Part shown: positions 27,340-35,843 of the stretch, piece by piece
Numbering within the stretch: position 1 is the first letter of the stretch
Layout of the letters: each line of letters begins with the position of its first letter
Assembly (NCBI GenBank): GCA_028685755.1
Contig: JAQUDJ010000004.1
Coordinates: 75,441 to 124,941 of the forward strand
Length of the DNA stretch: 49,501 bases
Direction of reading: 5' to 3'
Source of the DNA: Eubacteriales bacterium
Lineage (GTDB): Bacteria > Bacillota > Clostridia > Saccharofermentanales > UBA5734
Notes under the pieces: generated by a model
What the model was told of the DNA's origin: nothing
The model's input: only the letters and a program-made list of their open reading frames with translations
Databases searched by the model: none
Translations under genes and position numbers: made by a program

Positions 27340-27382
27340 TATATTTTGCAAAAACTGTTCGAATTGAAAGTGAGGCACACTT

Positions 27383-27829
27383 ATGGAATACAGCGATAAA
27401 GTTATGGACCATTTCATGAATCCCCGTAATGTTGGCGAAATCACCGATGCAAGTGCGTCGGGTATGGTTGGCAATGCCAAATGTGGCGACATCATGAAAG
27501 TTGATCTCAAAATTGAAAACGGGATCATTGTTGATGCCAAATTTAAAACGTTTGGTTGCGGTTCAGCGATTGCCACATCAAGCATGGCAACTGAAATGAT
27601 CAAAGGTAAGACCTTGGATGAAGCCTTGGAACTGACCAATAAAGCCGTTGCTGAAGCACTCGATGGCTTACCGCCGATTAAAATGCACTGTTCTTTGTTA
27701 GCTGAACAAGCGGTCAAAGCAGCGCTTAAGCAATATTATGACAAAAATGGTTTGATGAACGAGTCAAATAAGCACTTGTTTGACATGTTGGAAGACGATG
27801 CCCATGACCACGGGGAAGATCAGCACTAA
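27383..27829 (+). CDS. iscU: Fe-S cluster scaffold IscU/NifU-type
   Basis: IscU assembles nascent Fe-S clusters from IscS sulfur. The three ligand cysteines are Cys34 (AKCGD), Cys59 (FGCGSA) and Cys103 (MHCSLLAEQA), and the N-terminus MEYSDKVMDHFMNPRNVGE is typical of the Clostridial/NifU-N class. GTGAGG serves as ribosome binding site. At 148 residues it carries a roughly 20-residue tail rich in Asp, Glu and His (EDDAHDHGEDQH) that may bind metal. No separate NifU C-terminal or ferredoxin domain is fused. A terminator follows at 27849. Confidence 0.94.
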   Translation: MEYSDKVMDHFMNPRNVGEITDASASGMVGNAKCGDIMKVDLKIENGIIVDAKFKTFGCGSAIATSSMATEMIKGKTLDEALELTNKAVAEALDGLPPIKMHCSLLAEQAVKAALKQYYDKNGLMNESNKHLFDMLEDDAHDHGEDQH

Positions 27830-27848
27830 TTACAAGACGCATATCACG

Positions 27849-27889
27849 AATGACCTCACGCTACGAACGTCGTGTGAGGTCATTTTTTT
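27849..27889 (+). terminator. Rho-independent terminator of iscSU
   Basis: TGACCTCAC (27851-27859) pairs with GTGAGGTCA (27874-27882) around an internal loop, followed by TTTTTTT. It separates the operon from the convergent minus-strand PHP gene. Confidence 0.9.
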
Positions 27890-27954
27890 GAGCGTGCCAT
27901 GCTGGTGTTTCACTTGGCTTATACCGTTTCATCTGATAAATCATCGATATCCTG

Positions 27955-28785
27955 CTAAATTTTCGTTAAAATGGGCTTAAGATCTTCAAAGTGCGTTACG
28001 TATAAAACGCCCAAACTCCGCAAATAATCGATGGCTTCAGGAAACAAGGTTGCGACTTGACCAAGTTGATGGCTATCAGAGCTCAAGGAGATTAATTCGC
28101 CACCTAGTTCAAGATAGCGTTTAAATATCTGCTGGTCAGGCCAAGCTGCTTGACCTTTTAAGCCATTATGGATGAGTTTTTGCGTTGTTCGTGTATTTAA
28201 TTCAAGGGATTTGCCGTTCATGATGAGTGTGCGAAACAACGTATCAAATTCATCCGCTAATGGTTGATAATCCATTCGTACTGTCTGACGAGGTACGTAA
28301 CGGCTAATATAGTCAAAGTGACCGAGAATAGTAAAATCGGGAACGGCTTGGACCATATCATTCATTTGCTTAAGCGCACGCGAAAAAGCTGGTAGGACAC
28401 CCTCATTAAAGATTTGCTTGTGCAAATACATATCGAGCCCGTCATCCATGACGTGTAACGAAAGGACAATACTGTCAAAAGACCATCCGGCGATGATTTG
28501 ATTATACAAAGCAGTTAAATTAGGCATCCATCCTAATTCAATACCAATCAGTAGTTTTGTACTTAGCTGTGCCGAGGCTTGCTTGAGCGGCGATAAATGG
28601 CGAAAATATTGATCGATATTAAAAATATTTTCGAGACCATCATAGACAATGTCTTTATCGTAATGATCGGTTAGGCAAATGCCAGCTAATTGATGGGCTT
28701 GTGCATCGGCTAACAAATCATCGACCGTTTGAGTTGCGTCAAAAGAATAATGTAAGGAGTGGGAATGACAATCGACTACTCGCAT
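27955..28785 (-). CDS. PHP-domain phosphatase, histidinol-phosphatase (HisJ/HisK) family
   Basis: The metal-binding PHP motifs appear in order: DCHSHS near the N-terminus, LTDHYD, GIELGW, LSLHVMDD, GHFDYISRY, LELNTRT and SLSSDSH. This matches the PHP-type histidinol phosphatase that performs the penultimate step of histidine synthesis in Firmicutes. The 276-residue length fits. TAGGAGC precedes the ATG on the minus strand. The gene stands alone with no other his genes in view, so another phosphate-ester substrate is possible. It is divergent from the M18 aminopeptidase gene. Confidence 0.82.
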   Translation of the reverse strand: MRVVDCHSHSLHYSFDATQTVDDLLADAQAHQLAGICLTDHYDKDIVYDGLENIFNIDQYFRHLSPLKQASAQLSTKLLIGIELGWMPNLTALYNQIIAGWSFDSIVLSLHVMDDGLDMYLHKQIFNEGVLPAFSRALKQMNDMVQAVPDFTILGHFDYISRYVPRQTVRMDYQPLADEFDTLFRTLIMNGKSLELNTRTTQKLIHNGLKGQAAWPDQQIFKRYLELGGELISLSSDSHQLGQVATLFPEAIDYLRSLGVLYVTHFEDLKPILTKI

Positions 28786-28834
28786 AAAGCTCCTACTAGT
28801 AACTCATCTTACAGGATTGTTTGGTCGAATCGAT

Positions 28835-28840
28835 TATAAT
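28835..28840 (+). promoter_or_regulatory. -10 element before the M18 aminopeptidase gene
   Basis: A perfect TATAAT about 35 bases upstream of the start. No -35 with good spacing is visible, so the promoter is only partly supported. Confidence 0.45.
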
Positions 28841-28875
28841 ATGAAACAGACTATAAAAAAACTGTGGAGGTTACT

Positions 28876-30363
28876 ATGGCCATTCCTACTCCCCGTAAAA
28901 CGAGCACAAGTCGTGACTTGAAAAGTAAAAAAGAGACAACTGCGCAATCAGCGGCAACAAAAGAACTCAAGAAACAACTGCTTAAAGAATATAAAAACGC
29001 TTGGGATCTCAACCCTGCTGATGAACATGACTTCGCGTTCGCTTTTGCTGAAGAATACATGGCTTTCTTAGATCAAGCCCGAACAGAACGCGAATTTGTC
29101 ACGTTGTCTGTTGAAACATTAGAAAATATGGGTTTTGAACCGCTGCAAAGCAAAGCAAAGCTCGTCCCTGGCGATAAAGTGTATAAGAACATTCGCAATA
29201 AAGGATTGGCGATTGCCGTCATTGGTCGGCAACCGGCCGTAACTGGTTTCAATTTAATAGGTGCCCATATCGATGCGCCACGGATTGACCTCAAAGCCAA
29301 CCCTGTTTATGAAGATGGTGATTTAGTCTACTTTAAAACCCACTATTATGGCGGAATCAAGAAATATCAATGGACTGCCATCCCACTGTCTCTGCACGGG
29401 GTCGTTCATCGTGCCGATGGCTCGCTTCTAACGATCAGCATCGGTGACCGTGCAGATGAACCGGTATTGACAATTACCGACTTGCTGCCCCATTTAGGTT
29501 CTGAGCAGATGAGTAAAAAAGCCACCGAAGTGATCCGTGGTGAAGACTTAAATGTCCTAATTTCTGGGATTCCATTTTCAGACACGGAAACGGGTGGCCG
29601 TTTCAAGCTTGGACTACTCAACCTCCTCAAGGAAAAATACGACCTGACAGAAGCTGACCTCGTGACCGCCGAATTGGAAATTGTTCCGGCTTTCCCTGCG
29701 CGCGATGTTGGCCTTGATCGCAGCATGATTGGCGCTTATGCCCACGATGATCGATCCTGTTCTTTTCCTGCGTTAGTCGCGCTGACAAGCGTTGATCGTC
29801 TTGAACAAACGGGTGTGACCTTCTTATTCGACAAAGAGGAAATCGGCAGCGAAGGTAATACCGGAGCCAAATCTAAAGTCTATGAGCATTTCATTTATGA
29901 GTTGTATGCCAAACAAGAAGACCAGCCGAATCAGCTCGATTTCTATCGTTTGCTAGAAAATAGTCGCATGCTCTCTGGAGATGTCACGAATGCGTTTGAT
30001 CCGACCTTCGCTTCAGTATCTGATCCACGGAACAACGCTTATATGGGTCGTGGGATTAACTATATGAAATTTGGCGGATCACGCGGCAAAGCTGGCACAT
30101 CTGATGCTAATAGCGAATTTTATGCGTCAATCATCAACTTGATGGAAGAAAATAAGATTGCATGGCAAACGGGTGAATTGGGTAAAGTCGACGCAGGTGG
30201 CGGTGGTACCATTGCCGGATACATGGCCAATCTGGGTATTGAAGTCATTGATTGTGGTGTGCCTGTTTTATCCATGCATTCACCTTTTGAAATCATCAGC
30301 AAAATTGATCTCTATCACACGTTCCTCGCCTACAAAGTATTCTTCCAAAAAATGGCTCGATGA
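28876..30363 (+). CDS. M18 family aminopeptidase
   Basis: This is a zinc aminopeptidase of the aspartyl aminopeptidase (M18) family. The metal and catalytic motifs are LIGAHIDAPRIDLK (about residues 128-141), AYAHDDRSCSF, FDKEEIGSEGNTG and, at the end, VLSMHSPFEIISKIDLYH. The N-terminal 30 residues are basic and low in complexity. ATG 28876 follows TGGAGG and gives 495 residues, normal for the longer Clostridial M18 enzymes. It removes N-terminal acidic or other residues from peptides in the cytosol. Its stop overlaps the start of the radical SAM gene as ATGA. Confidence 0.92.
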   Translation: MAIPTPRKTSTSRDLKSKKETTAQSAATKELKKQLLKEYKNAWDLNPADEHDFAFAFAEEYMAFLDQARTEREFVTLSVETLENMGFEPLQSKAKLVPGDKVYKNIRNKGLAIAVIGRQPAVTGFNLIGAHIDAPRIDLKANPVYEDGDLVYFKTHYYGGIKKYQWTAIPLSLHGVVHRADGSLLTISIGDRADEPVLTITDLLPHLGSEQMSKKATEVIRGEDLNVLISGIPFSDTETGGRFKLGLLNLLKEKYDLTEADLVTAELEIVPAFPARDVGLDRSMIGAYAHDDRSCSFPALVALTSVDRLEQTGVTFLFDKEEIGSEGNTGAKSKVYEHFIYELYAKQEDQPNQLDFYRLLENSRMLSGDVTNAFDPTFASVSDPRNNAYMGRGINYMKFGGSRGKAGTSDANSEFYASIINLMEENKIAWQTGELGKVDAGGGGTIAGYMANLGIEVIDCGVPVLSMHSPFEIISKIDLYHTFLAYKVFFQKMAR

Positions 30364-31268
30364 CTGCTTGTAGGTTGTGCCCACGACTATGTGGTGCAAA
30401 ACGAACCGCTGACGAACCGGGACTGTGTGGCGTAAACACACAGCTCGGTTTCTTTCGTATTGGCAAGGTGATGGCTCACTTTGGCGAAGAACCGTTTATC
30501 AGTGGCCAATCTGGATCTGGCACGTTGTTTTTTAGCGGTTGTGCCTTAGGTTGTCGATTCTGCCAAAATTACCCGATCAGTCAAGCGACAGAAGGCGTTT
30601 TTCGTGGGCGAATTTATTCAGAATCTGAAATAATTAATTCGATTGAAGCCCTCATTTCGCAAGGTGTCCACAATATCAACTGGGTCACGGCCAGTCATTA
30701 CTCGCTTGATGTTATTAAAGTCATAGACCAACTCCGGATGCGTGGCCATCGATTACCCATGATTTGGAATACGAGCGCTTATGAACGAGTTGAAACGATG
30801 CGCCAACTTGACGGCAAGATTCAAATCTATTTACCTGATTTTAAATTCTTTGACGATAGCTTGAGTGCTGGTCTAACATCCGTTCGCAATTATCCAGCTA
30901 TCGCACAACGCGCCATTCTCGAAATGCATCGCCAACAACCGCTGAATGTTTTCGATCGTGATGGCCATATGATATCTGGTTTTGTCTTACGACATCTGAT
31001 ATTACCTGGTCATTATCGTGATTCGTTGCGAATCATCGATTGGATTGTTGAACATTTACCAGCCGATATCGCAATATCCTTAATGAGCCAATTCACACCA
31101 TTCGCAGAAAACTTGTCTCGATTGTCGGATTTTCCTGAACTCTCCCGCAAATTAACAACGTATGAATATCAAAAAGTTGTCGATTATGCCTTACAACGCG
31201 GGCTGACTCAAGTAATGACGCAACAACGCACAGCGGCAACTGCGACCATGACCCCAGATTTTACATAA
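30360..31268 (+). CDS. Radical SAM protein, PflX-type (pyruvate formate-lyase activase homologue)
   Basis: The radical SAM motif is CX3CX2C at Cys61, Cys65 and Cys68 (GCALGCRFCQNYPIS). The N-terminus carries extra cysteines in CRLCPRLCGAKR and GLCGV, a pattern of the PflX (COG1313) group. These are Fe-S homologues of glycyl-radical-enzyme activases with unknown targets. The 302-residue length fits. The start ATG 30360 overlaps the M18 stop by 4 bases. No glycyl radical enzyme is encoded nearby, so it should not be called a pyruvate formate-lyase activase. Confidence 0.85.
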   Translation: MTACRLCPRLCGAKRTADEPGLCGVNTQLGFFRIGKVMAHFGEEPFISGQSGSGTLFFSGCALGCRFCQNYPISQATEGVFRGRIYSESEIINSIEALISQGVHNINWVTASHYSLDVIKVIDQLRMRGHRLPMIWNTSAYERVETMRQLDGKIQIYLPDFKFFDDSLSAGLTSVRNYPAIAQRAILEMHRQQPLNVFDRDGHMISGFVLRHLILPGHYRDSLRIIDWIVEHLPADIAISLMSQFTPFAENLSRLSDFPELSRKLTTYEYQKVVDYALQRGLTQVMTQQRTAATATMTPDFT

Positions 31269-31276
31269 TTCCTTGC

Positions 31277-31306
31277 ACGAGACCTGTATGATCTTACAGG
31301 TCTCGT
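31277..31306 (+). terminator. Strong inverted repeat after the radical SAM gene, probable terminator
   Basis: ACGAGACCTGTA (31277-31288) pairs perfectly with TACAGGTCTCGT (31295-31306) around a 6-base loop. The T tail is poor (TACTGTTT), so it may terminate weakly. It ends 7 bases before the -35 of the next promoter. Confidence 0.65.
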
Positions 31307-31312
31307 TACTGT

Positions 31313-31341
31313 TTGACATTTATAACATGTTAAAATGTAAG
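31313..31341 (+). promoter_or_regulatory. Promoter of the ABC transporter operon with palindromic candidate operator
   Basis: TTGACA (31313-31318) with TGTAAG (31336-31341) at 17-base spacing. The spacer holds an inverted repeat, ACATTT-A-TAACA against TGTTAAAATGT (31316-31338), with the perfect core TAACATGTTA (31323-31332). A repressor bound there would cover the promoter. Confidence 0.55.
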
Positions 31342-31367
31342 GATGTTGTGTGAGGGGGATTTAATTA

Positions 31368-32300
31368 ATGGTTATCCGTGTACGAGATCTCGTCAAGCGA
31401 TACGGGAATTTGACTGCCTTGGATCATCTTGATCTAGATGTGCAAGCGGGCGAAATTTTCGGTTTGCTTGGACCGAACGGGTCCGGCAAAACCACAGCCA
31501 TTCATTGTATACTTTCACTCTTAACATTCGAACAAGGCACCATTGACGTTTTTGATTGTGAAATGACACCCGATGCTTATGAACTTAAGCAAAATATTGG
31601 TGTCGTCATGCAAAATGTCGCAGTATTTGATGAATTAACAGTTTACGATAATATTGATTATTTTTGTGGACTTTATATTTCTGACAAAGCAAAGCGCAAA
31701 CAACTTGTTCAAGAAGCGATTGATTTAGTCGCCCTTAATGATTTTGTTAAATTTTATCCTAAAAAACTCAGCGGTGGATTGCTTAGACGATTAAATATCG
31801 CTTGTGGGATCGCACATCAGCCACGGTTGATTATCATGGACGAACCGACAGTCGCAGTCGATCCACAAAGCCGGAACAATATTCTCGAAGGCATCAAAAA
31901 ACTCAATCAAGCTGGCGCGACCATTCTTTATACATCGCACTACATGGAAGAGGTCGAACAAATTTGCAGTCGGATAATGATTCTCGACAAGGGTCGAGTT
32001 ATCCGAACTGGTACCAAAGAAGAACTCAAAGCGACAATCAGCTTGGGCGAAAAAATAACCATTGAAGTCGAAAATCTGCCAAGCCATATTCTTGAAAATA
32101 TTAAAACAAATCCCCACATTGCGACTTTCGATTATGATGATCACGTATTAGTCGCGCGGTTTATAAGAGGGGAGAACGGTTTAGTAGATTTACTTGAATT
32201 GATGAATAGCAGTCATCTACAACTTGGCAGAGTCTATTCTGAGCTACCAACATTAAATGATGTCTTCCTTGAATTAACCGGTAAAGAATTAAGAGATTAG
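31368..32300 (+). CDS. ABC transporter ATP-binding protein (DrrA/CcmA-like exporter family)
   Basis: This is the cytoplasmic ATPase of an ABC-2-type exporter. Walker A is GPNGSGKTT (about residues 38-46), the signature is KKLSGGLLRRLNIACG and Walker B is LIIMDEPTVAVDP, with a switch histidine in LYTSHYMEE. The last 90 residues are the typical C-terminal extension of drug and lipid exporter ATPases. GAGGGGG precedes the ATG. The two permease genes follow at 10 bases and with an overlap. The substrate is unknown; a peptide, lipid or drug exporter are all possible. Confidence 0.93.
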   Translation: MVIRVRDLVKRYGNLTALDHLDLDVQAGEIFGLLGPNGSGKTTAIHCILSLLTFEQGTIDVFDCEMTPDAYELKQNIGVVMQNVAVFDELTVYDNIDYFCGLYISDKAKRKQLVQEAIDLVALNDFVKFYPKKLSGGLLRRLNIACGIAHQPRLIIMDEPTVAVDPQSRNNILEGIKKLNQAGATILYTSHYMEEVEQICSRIMILDKGRVIRTGTKEELKATISLGEKITIEVENLPSHILENIKTNPHIATFDYDDHVLVARFIRGENGLVDLLELMNSSHLQLGRVYSELPTLNDVFLELTGKELRD

Positions 32301-32310
32301 GGAGAATTTC

Positions 32311-33462
32311 ATGATTGCACATATCTTGAAATATCGTCTCAAATGTTTTTTGCGAGATCGTCAAATGGTCTTTTGGACATTATTATTTCCGCTTCTTTTA
32401 GCAACACTATTCAATTTTGCTTTTGCGAATCTCGGTCAAATTGATCAGTATGTCCAAGCGAAAATCGCGGTCGTCGATAATCTTGCATATCAACAAAATT
32501 TGCCATTCCAATCCGTGATCGAATTTGTGTCAGGGACGAGCGAACCACTTACTACAAAGCTTTTTGATGTAACGTTCACAGATGCAAAATCCGCACAAAC
32601 GCTCTTGTTAAATAAGTCGATCGATGGCTATATTGAACTCAATCCCAAAATCCAATTGGTTGTATATGAATCAGGTTTTAAGCAAACCATCATTAAGGGC
32701 TTTCTCGATGATTTTGTGCAAACAGAAACTGTTCTGACTGAACTGATCCAGAATAATCCTCAATCTGTAGACGAAGATATGATCGAATTGGCGCAAGTTC
32801 GACGCGATTATCTTGCTGACAGTTCATCTAATCAAGCAAACACTAATCCAGCAGTAATCTATTTTTATTCATTGATTGCAATGACGGCACTATATGGTGG
32901 TTTTTGGGGATTGCGAGTTGTGACTGAATTGCAGGCAGATTTATCACCGCAAGGTGCACGCGCGAGTATTGCCCCTGTGCACAAATTGAAACGGCTAATC
33001 ATAGAAATCGTAGCAGCCTTGGTGGTTCATTTTGCTATTGTTTTAGTCGTGATTCTGTATATGTTCGGAGTACTTCACATATCTTTTGGTTCACAGTGGA
33101 TTTATGTCATTTTAGCCGCGTTTGCCGGCAGTTTGATGGGGGTTTCATTTGGCGCTTGCATTGCTGCTTTGGTCAAAAAAGGGGAGGGCATGAAAATAGG
33201 CGTTTTGATTAGTTCGACCATGATCATGTCTTTTTTATCCGGGATGATGTACCACGGAATTAAATATACCGTAACACAAGCAATCCCCGCGCTCGCCTGG
33301 CTTAATCCGGCAAATGTCCTGACTGATGCTTTTTATGCACTGTATTATTACGACACGTATCAGCGATATTTTATCAATCTATCGATTCTATTTGCATTTA
33401 GTCTAATCTTTTGCCTTTTAACTTATGTTGTGTTGCGGAGGCAAAAATATGCAAGTATTTAA
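32311..33462 (+). CDS. ABC-2 type transporter permease (first subunit)
   Basis: The 383-residue membrane protein has an N-terminal hydrophobic helix (WTLLFPLLLATLFNFAF), a large extracytoplasmic domain (about residues 45-190) and then a block of about five membrane helices ending in a basic RRQK tail. This is the ABC2_membrane_3 type architecture of exporters. GGGAG precedes the ATG. Its 3' end overlaps the second permease gene by 14 bases, so the two are translationally coupled and probably form a heterodimer. Confidence 0.88.
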   Translation: MIAHILKYRLKCFLRDRQMVFWTLLFPLLLATLFNFAFANLGQIDQYVQAKIAVVDNLAYQQNLPFQSVIEFVSGTSEPLTTKLFDVTFTDAKSAQTLLLNKSIDGYIELNPKIQLVVYESGFKQTIIKGFLDDFVQTETVLTELIQNNPQSVDEDMIELAQVRRDYLADSSSNQANTNPAVIYFYSLIAMTALYGGFWGLRVVTELQADLSPQGARASIAPVHKLKRLIIEIVAALVVHFAIVLVVILYMFGVLHISFGSQWIYVILAAFAGSLMGVSFGACIAALVKKGEGMKIGVLISSTMIMSFLSGMMYHGIKYTVTQAIPALAWLNPANVLTDAFYALYYYDTYQRYFINLSILFAFSLIFCLLTYVVLRRQKYASI

Positions 33463-34621
33463 AGCCTATTTGCAAATCATTCGAAAAAACTCAGGCTTAT
33501 TAATTATGTATTTGGGCATTGTCGTTGCTTTGGCCATTATGATGTCGCAATTAAACCAACCTAATCAGCAAATGGGGTTCGTTTCGAGTCGAGTCAATAT
33601 CGCTTTAGTTGATCGTACAACTCAGTCCAATCACGCATTGATAAATGGTTTACACGACTATCTTGCAGATAAAAACACCATTGTCATGATCGAAGACGAC
33701 AATCAAGCCCTCAAGGATGCCTTATTTTACGGCAAAATTGAATATGCACTGATTATTCCCGAAACATTTCAAAACGAGTTCGATCAGAAGAACTCGGCAC
33801 AGCTTGAAACCATGTCGAATCCAGGTTCAATGGCTTCCATTTATCTTAATATGCAAGTTAATAAATATTTAAATACATTCAAATTTTATCAGATGGGATA
33901 TCCGAACAAATCACAAATAGAACTTGCTCATTTAACATTGGCAAATTTACGGTTAAACACACCCGTTGTAGTCCAAAACAAACCGTCGATCCGTGGATCA
34001 TATGAAAATGTATCTTATTATTTTAATTATTTAGCATATGCTTTACTGTCAATTTTAATAATTGGCATTAGCACCTGCATGTTGACCTTCAATAACCTCG
34101 ACCTAAAACGTCGAAATCTGTGTTCGCCGATGACTCTTAAAAGCATGAATCTTCAACTGATCGCTGGAAATTTGGTTTTTTCACTTTTTAGTTGGTTTGT
34201 CTTCATCGTCATCAGCTTGTTGATATATGCTACAAAGATGTTTTCGATAAATGGATTGCTTTATGGATTGAATTCACTTTGTTTTATGTTCGTTAGCCTT
34301 GCTTTAAGTTTTTTAATCGGAATATCGCTCAAAAACCGCAATGCACAATCTGCAGTTTCTAATGTTTTAGCACTTGGGATGAGTTTTATCGCGGGCGTTT
34401 TTGTACCACAAGCAATTATTGGACAAACTGTATTGCGGTTTGCTCGCTTGACGCCAACGTATTGGTACGTGTTGGCAAATAATGAAATCGGCACATTAAC
34501 AAATCTATCGAAAGCTAATTTACAGGTCATATTTTCGGCGATGGGCGTCCAATTCGTGTTTATTGCAATCTTTTTTTTGGTCGCAGGTTTCGTTATTTAT
34601 CGAAAAAGGCAGCAAAATTAA
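33449..34621 (+). CDS. ABC-2 type transporter permease (second subunit)
   Basis: The 390-residue protein has the same architecture as its neighbour: one N-terminal helix (LLIMYLGIVVALAIMM), an extracytoplasmic region (about residues 40-195) and several C-terminal helices (LAYALLSILIIGIST onward) ending in RKRQQN. ATG 33449 is supported by GGAGG at 33437-33441, inside the first permease gene. An upstream in-frame start at 33425 lacks such a site. No terminator is visible after it in the 95 bases before the recombinase gene. Confidence 0.87.
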   Translation: MQVFKAYLQIIRKNSGLLIMYLGIVVALAIMMSQLNQPNQQMGFVSSRVNIALVDRTTQSNHALINGLHDYLADKNTIVMIEDDNQALKDALFYGKIEYALIIPETFQNEFDQKNSAQLETMSNPGSMASIYLNMQVNKYLNTFKFYQMGYPNKSQIELAHLTLANLRLNTPVVVQNKPSIRGSYENVSYYFNYLAYALLSILIIGISTCMLTFNNLDLKRRNLCSPMTLKSMNLQLIAGNLVFSLFSWFVFIVISLLIYATKMFSINGLLYGLNSLCFMFVSLALSFLIGISLKNRNAQSAVSNVLALGMSFIAGVFVPQAIIGQTVLRFARLTPTYWYVLANNEIGTLTNLSKANLQVIFSAMGVQFVFIAIFFLVAGFVIYRKRQQN

Positions 34622-34716
34622 TCCACATCGCATAAATGTCGCGAATGCTTTAAAATTAAGTATGGTAAAACTATCTCAATAAATATCATGCCTTTTAACC
34701 AAACAGAAAGGATGAC

Positions 34717-35715
34717 GTGGCTAGCAAACCGCACGACCCCAAAAACGACAGTTTCATTTGGCTTGAGCAATATTTTGCCTATATGCAAGCAATTAAAGAA
34801 CGTTCGGTCTTAACGATGAAAGAATATCGTTATGATCTGGTGATGTTTTTTCGGTTTATGGTTCTACGCCGTAGTAAAAGTCAAGCGCACGTGCCTTTTG
34901 AAGAGACATCAATCGCAAAAGTGGATGAACAGTTCATTCGTGACATTTCGTTATCAGACCTATATGCCTTCATCTCATTCTTATCCATTGAGCGCAAAAA
35001 CGGTCCGTCGATTCGGGCTCGTCGTGTATCAGCCATCAAATCATTTTTTAACTATCTCAAAAACAAAGCTCGCATCCTTGAAGAAAATGTCGCGCTTGAG
35101 CTAGAATCCCCTAAGCTTTTGCGTCGTTTACCGCGGCACTTGTCCCTCGAAGAAAGCGAAAAATTACTAGATGTCGCTGCTGAAAGTCAAGGTCAATGGT
35201 CCGCACGCGATTATTGCATTCTGACACTTTTTTTAAACTGTGGCATGCGATTGTCTGAGTTGTGCGGGATTGATCTCAAGCATATCCGGGGTGATACCCT
35301 GATCGTTCTCGGTAAAGGGGGTAAAGAACGAACGATTTACCTCAACTCAGCTTGTTTAGAGTCACTTGAGGCCTACCAAGCCGTACGACCGAGTCATCTT
35401 AAACGTGATTTCGATGCATTGTTTATTAGCCGCAAAAATCAACGAATTAGCGCAAAAATGGTCCAAGTATTAATCAAAAAATATATTGCCGCAGCCGGTT
35501 TAGACACTAGGACATATTCAACGCATAAGTTGCGCCATACGGCAGCCACTTTGATGTATAAATATGGAAAAGTGGATATTCGTGCCTTACAAGCGATTCT
35601 TGGTCATAAAAGTATCGCAACAACGGAAATTTACACGCATATTGACGCTGACAGTTTGCATCAAGCGGTAGAAAGTAACCCCCTCAGCCGGGTGCGGCGT
35701 AAATCAACGATGTGA
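34717..35715 (+). CDS. Tyrosine recombinase of the XerC/XerD family
   Basis: Xer recombinases resolve chromosome dimers at dif. The catalytic residues are seen in CGMRLSEL (Arg178), THKLRHTAAT (His and Arg), LGHKSIATTEIYTH (His and the nucleophile Tyr306). The N-terminal SAM-like core-binding domain includes RSVLTMKEYRYDL. The start is GTG 34717 after AAAGGA. The 332-residue length is typical of Clostridial XerC-like proteins, a bit longer than E. coli XerC. There are no phage genes, attachment sites or cargo next to it, so a housekeeping Xer is more likely than an integrase. No dif-like site was recognised nearby. Confidence 0.87.
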   Translation: MASKPHDPKNDSFIWLEQYFAYMQAIKERSVLTMKEYRYDLVMFFRFMVLRRSKSQAHVPFEETSIAKVDEQFIRDISLSDLYAFISFLSIERKNGPSIRARRVSAIKSFFNYLKNKARILEENVALELESPKLLRRLPRHLSLEESEKLLDVAAESQGQWSARDYCILTLFLNCGMRLSELCGIDLKHIRGDTLIVLGKGGKERTIYLNSACLESLEAYQAVRPSHLKRDFDALFISRKNQRISAKMVQVLIKKYIAAAGLDTRTYSTHKLRHTAATLMYKYGKVDIRALQAILGHKSIATTEIYTHIDADSLHQAVESNPLSRVRRKSTM

Positions 35716-35758
35716 TCGCACGAAGTGCAGCTTATCCCGATCTCCGTCGTATAAGGAC

Positions 35759-35787
35759 TTGTCAAACCGAACTGCCTATGATAAAAT
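35759..35787 (+). promoter_or_regulatory. asd promoter
   Basis: TTGTCA (35759-35764) and TAAAAT (35782-35787) with 17-base spacing, about 57 bases before the asd start. Confidence 0.7.
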
Positions 35788-35843
35788 TCACGCGATAAAG
35801 ACATTTGTCCGCATCACACGGACATCGCACAAGGAGCATTCAG

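Noticed and set aside
30360-31268. Pyruvate formate-lyase activating enzyme
   Set aside because: The extra N-terminal cysteines point to the PflX group, and no glycyl radical enzyme is adjacent.
34717-35715. Xer recombinase as a prophage or mobile-element integrase
   Set aside because: No phage genes, flanking direct repeats or tRNA target are present; the neighbours are housekeeping genes.
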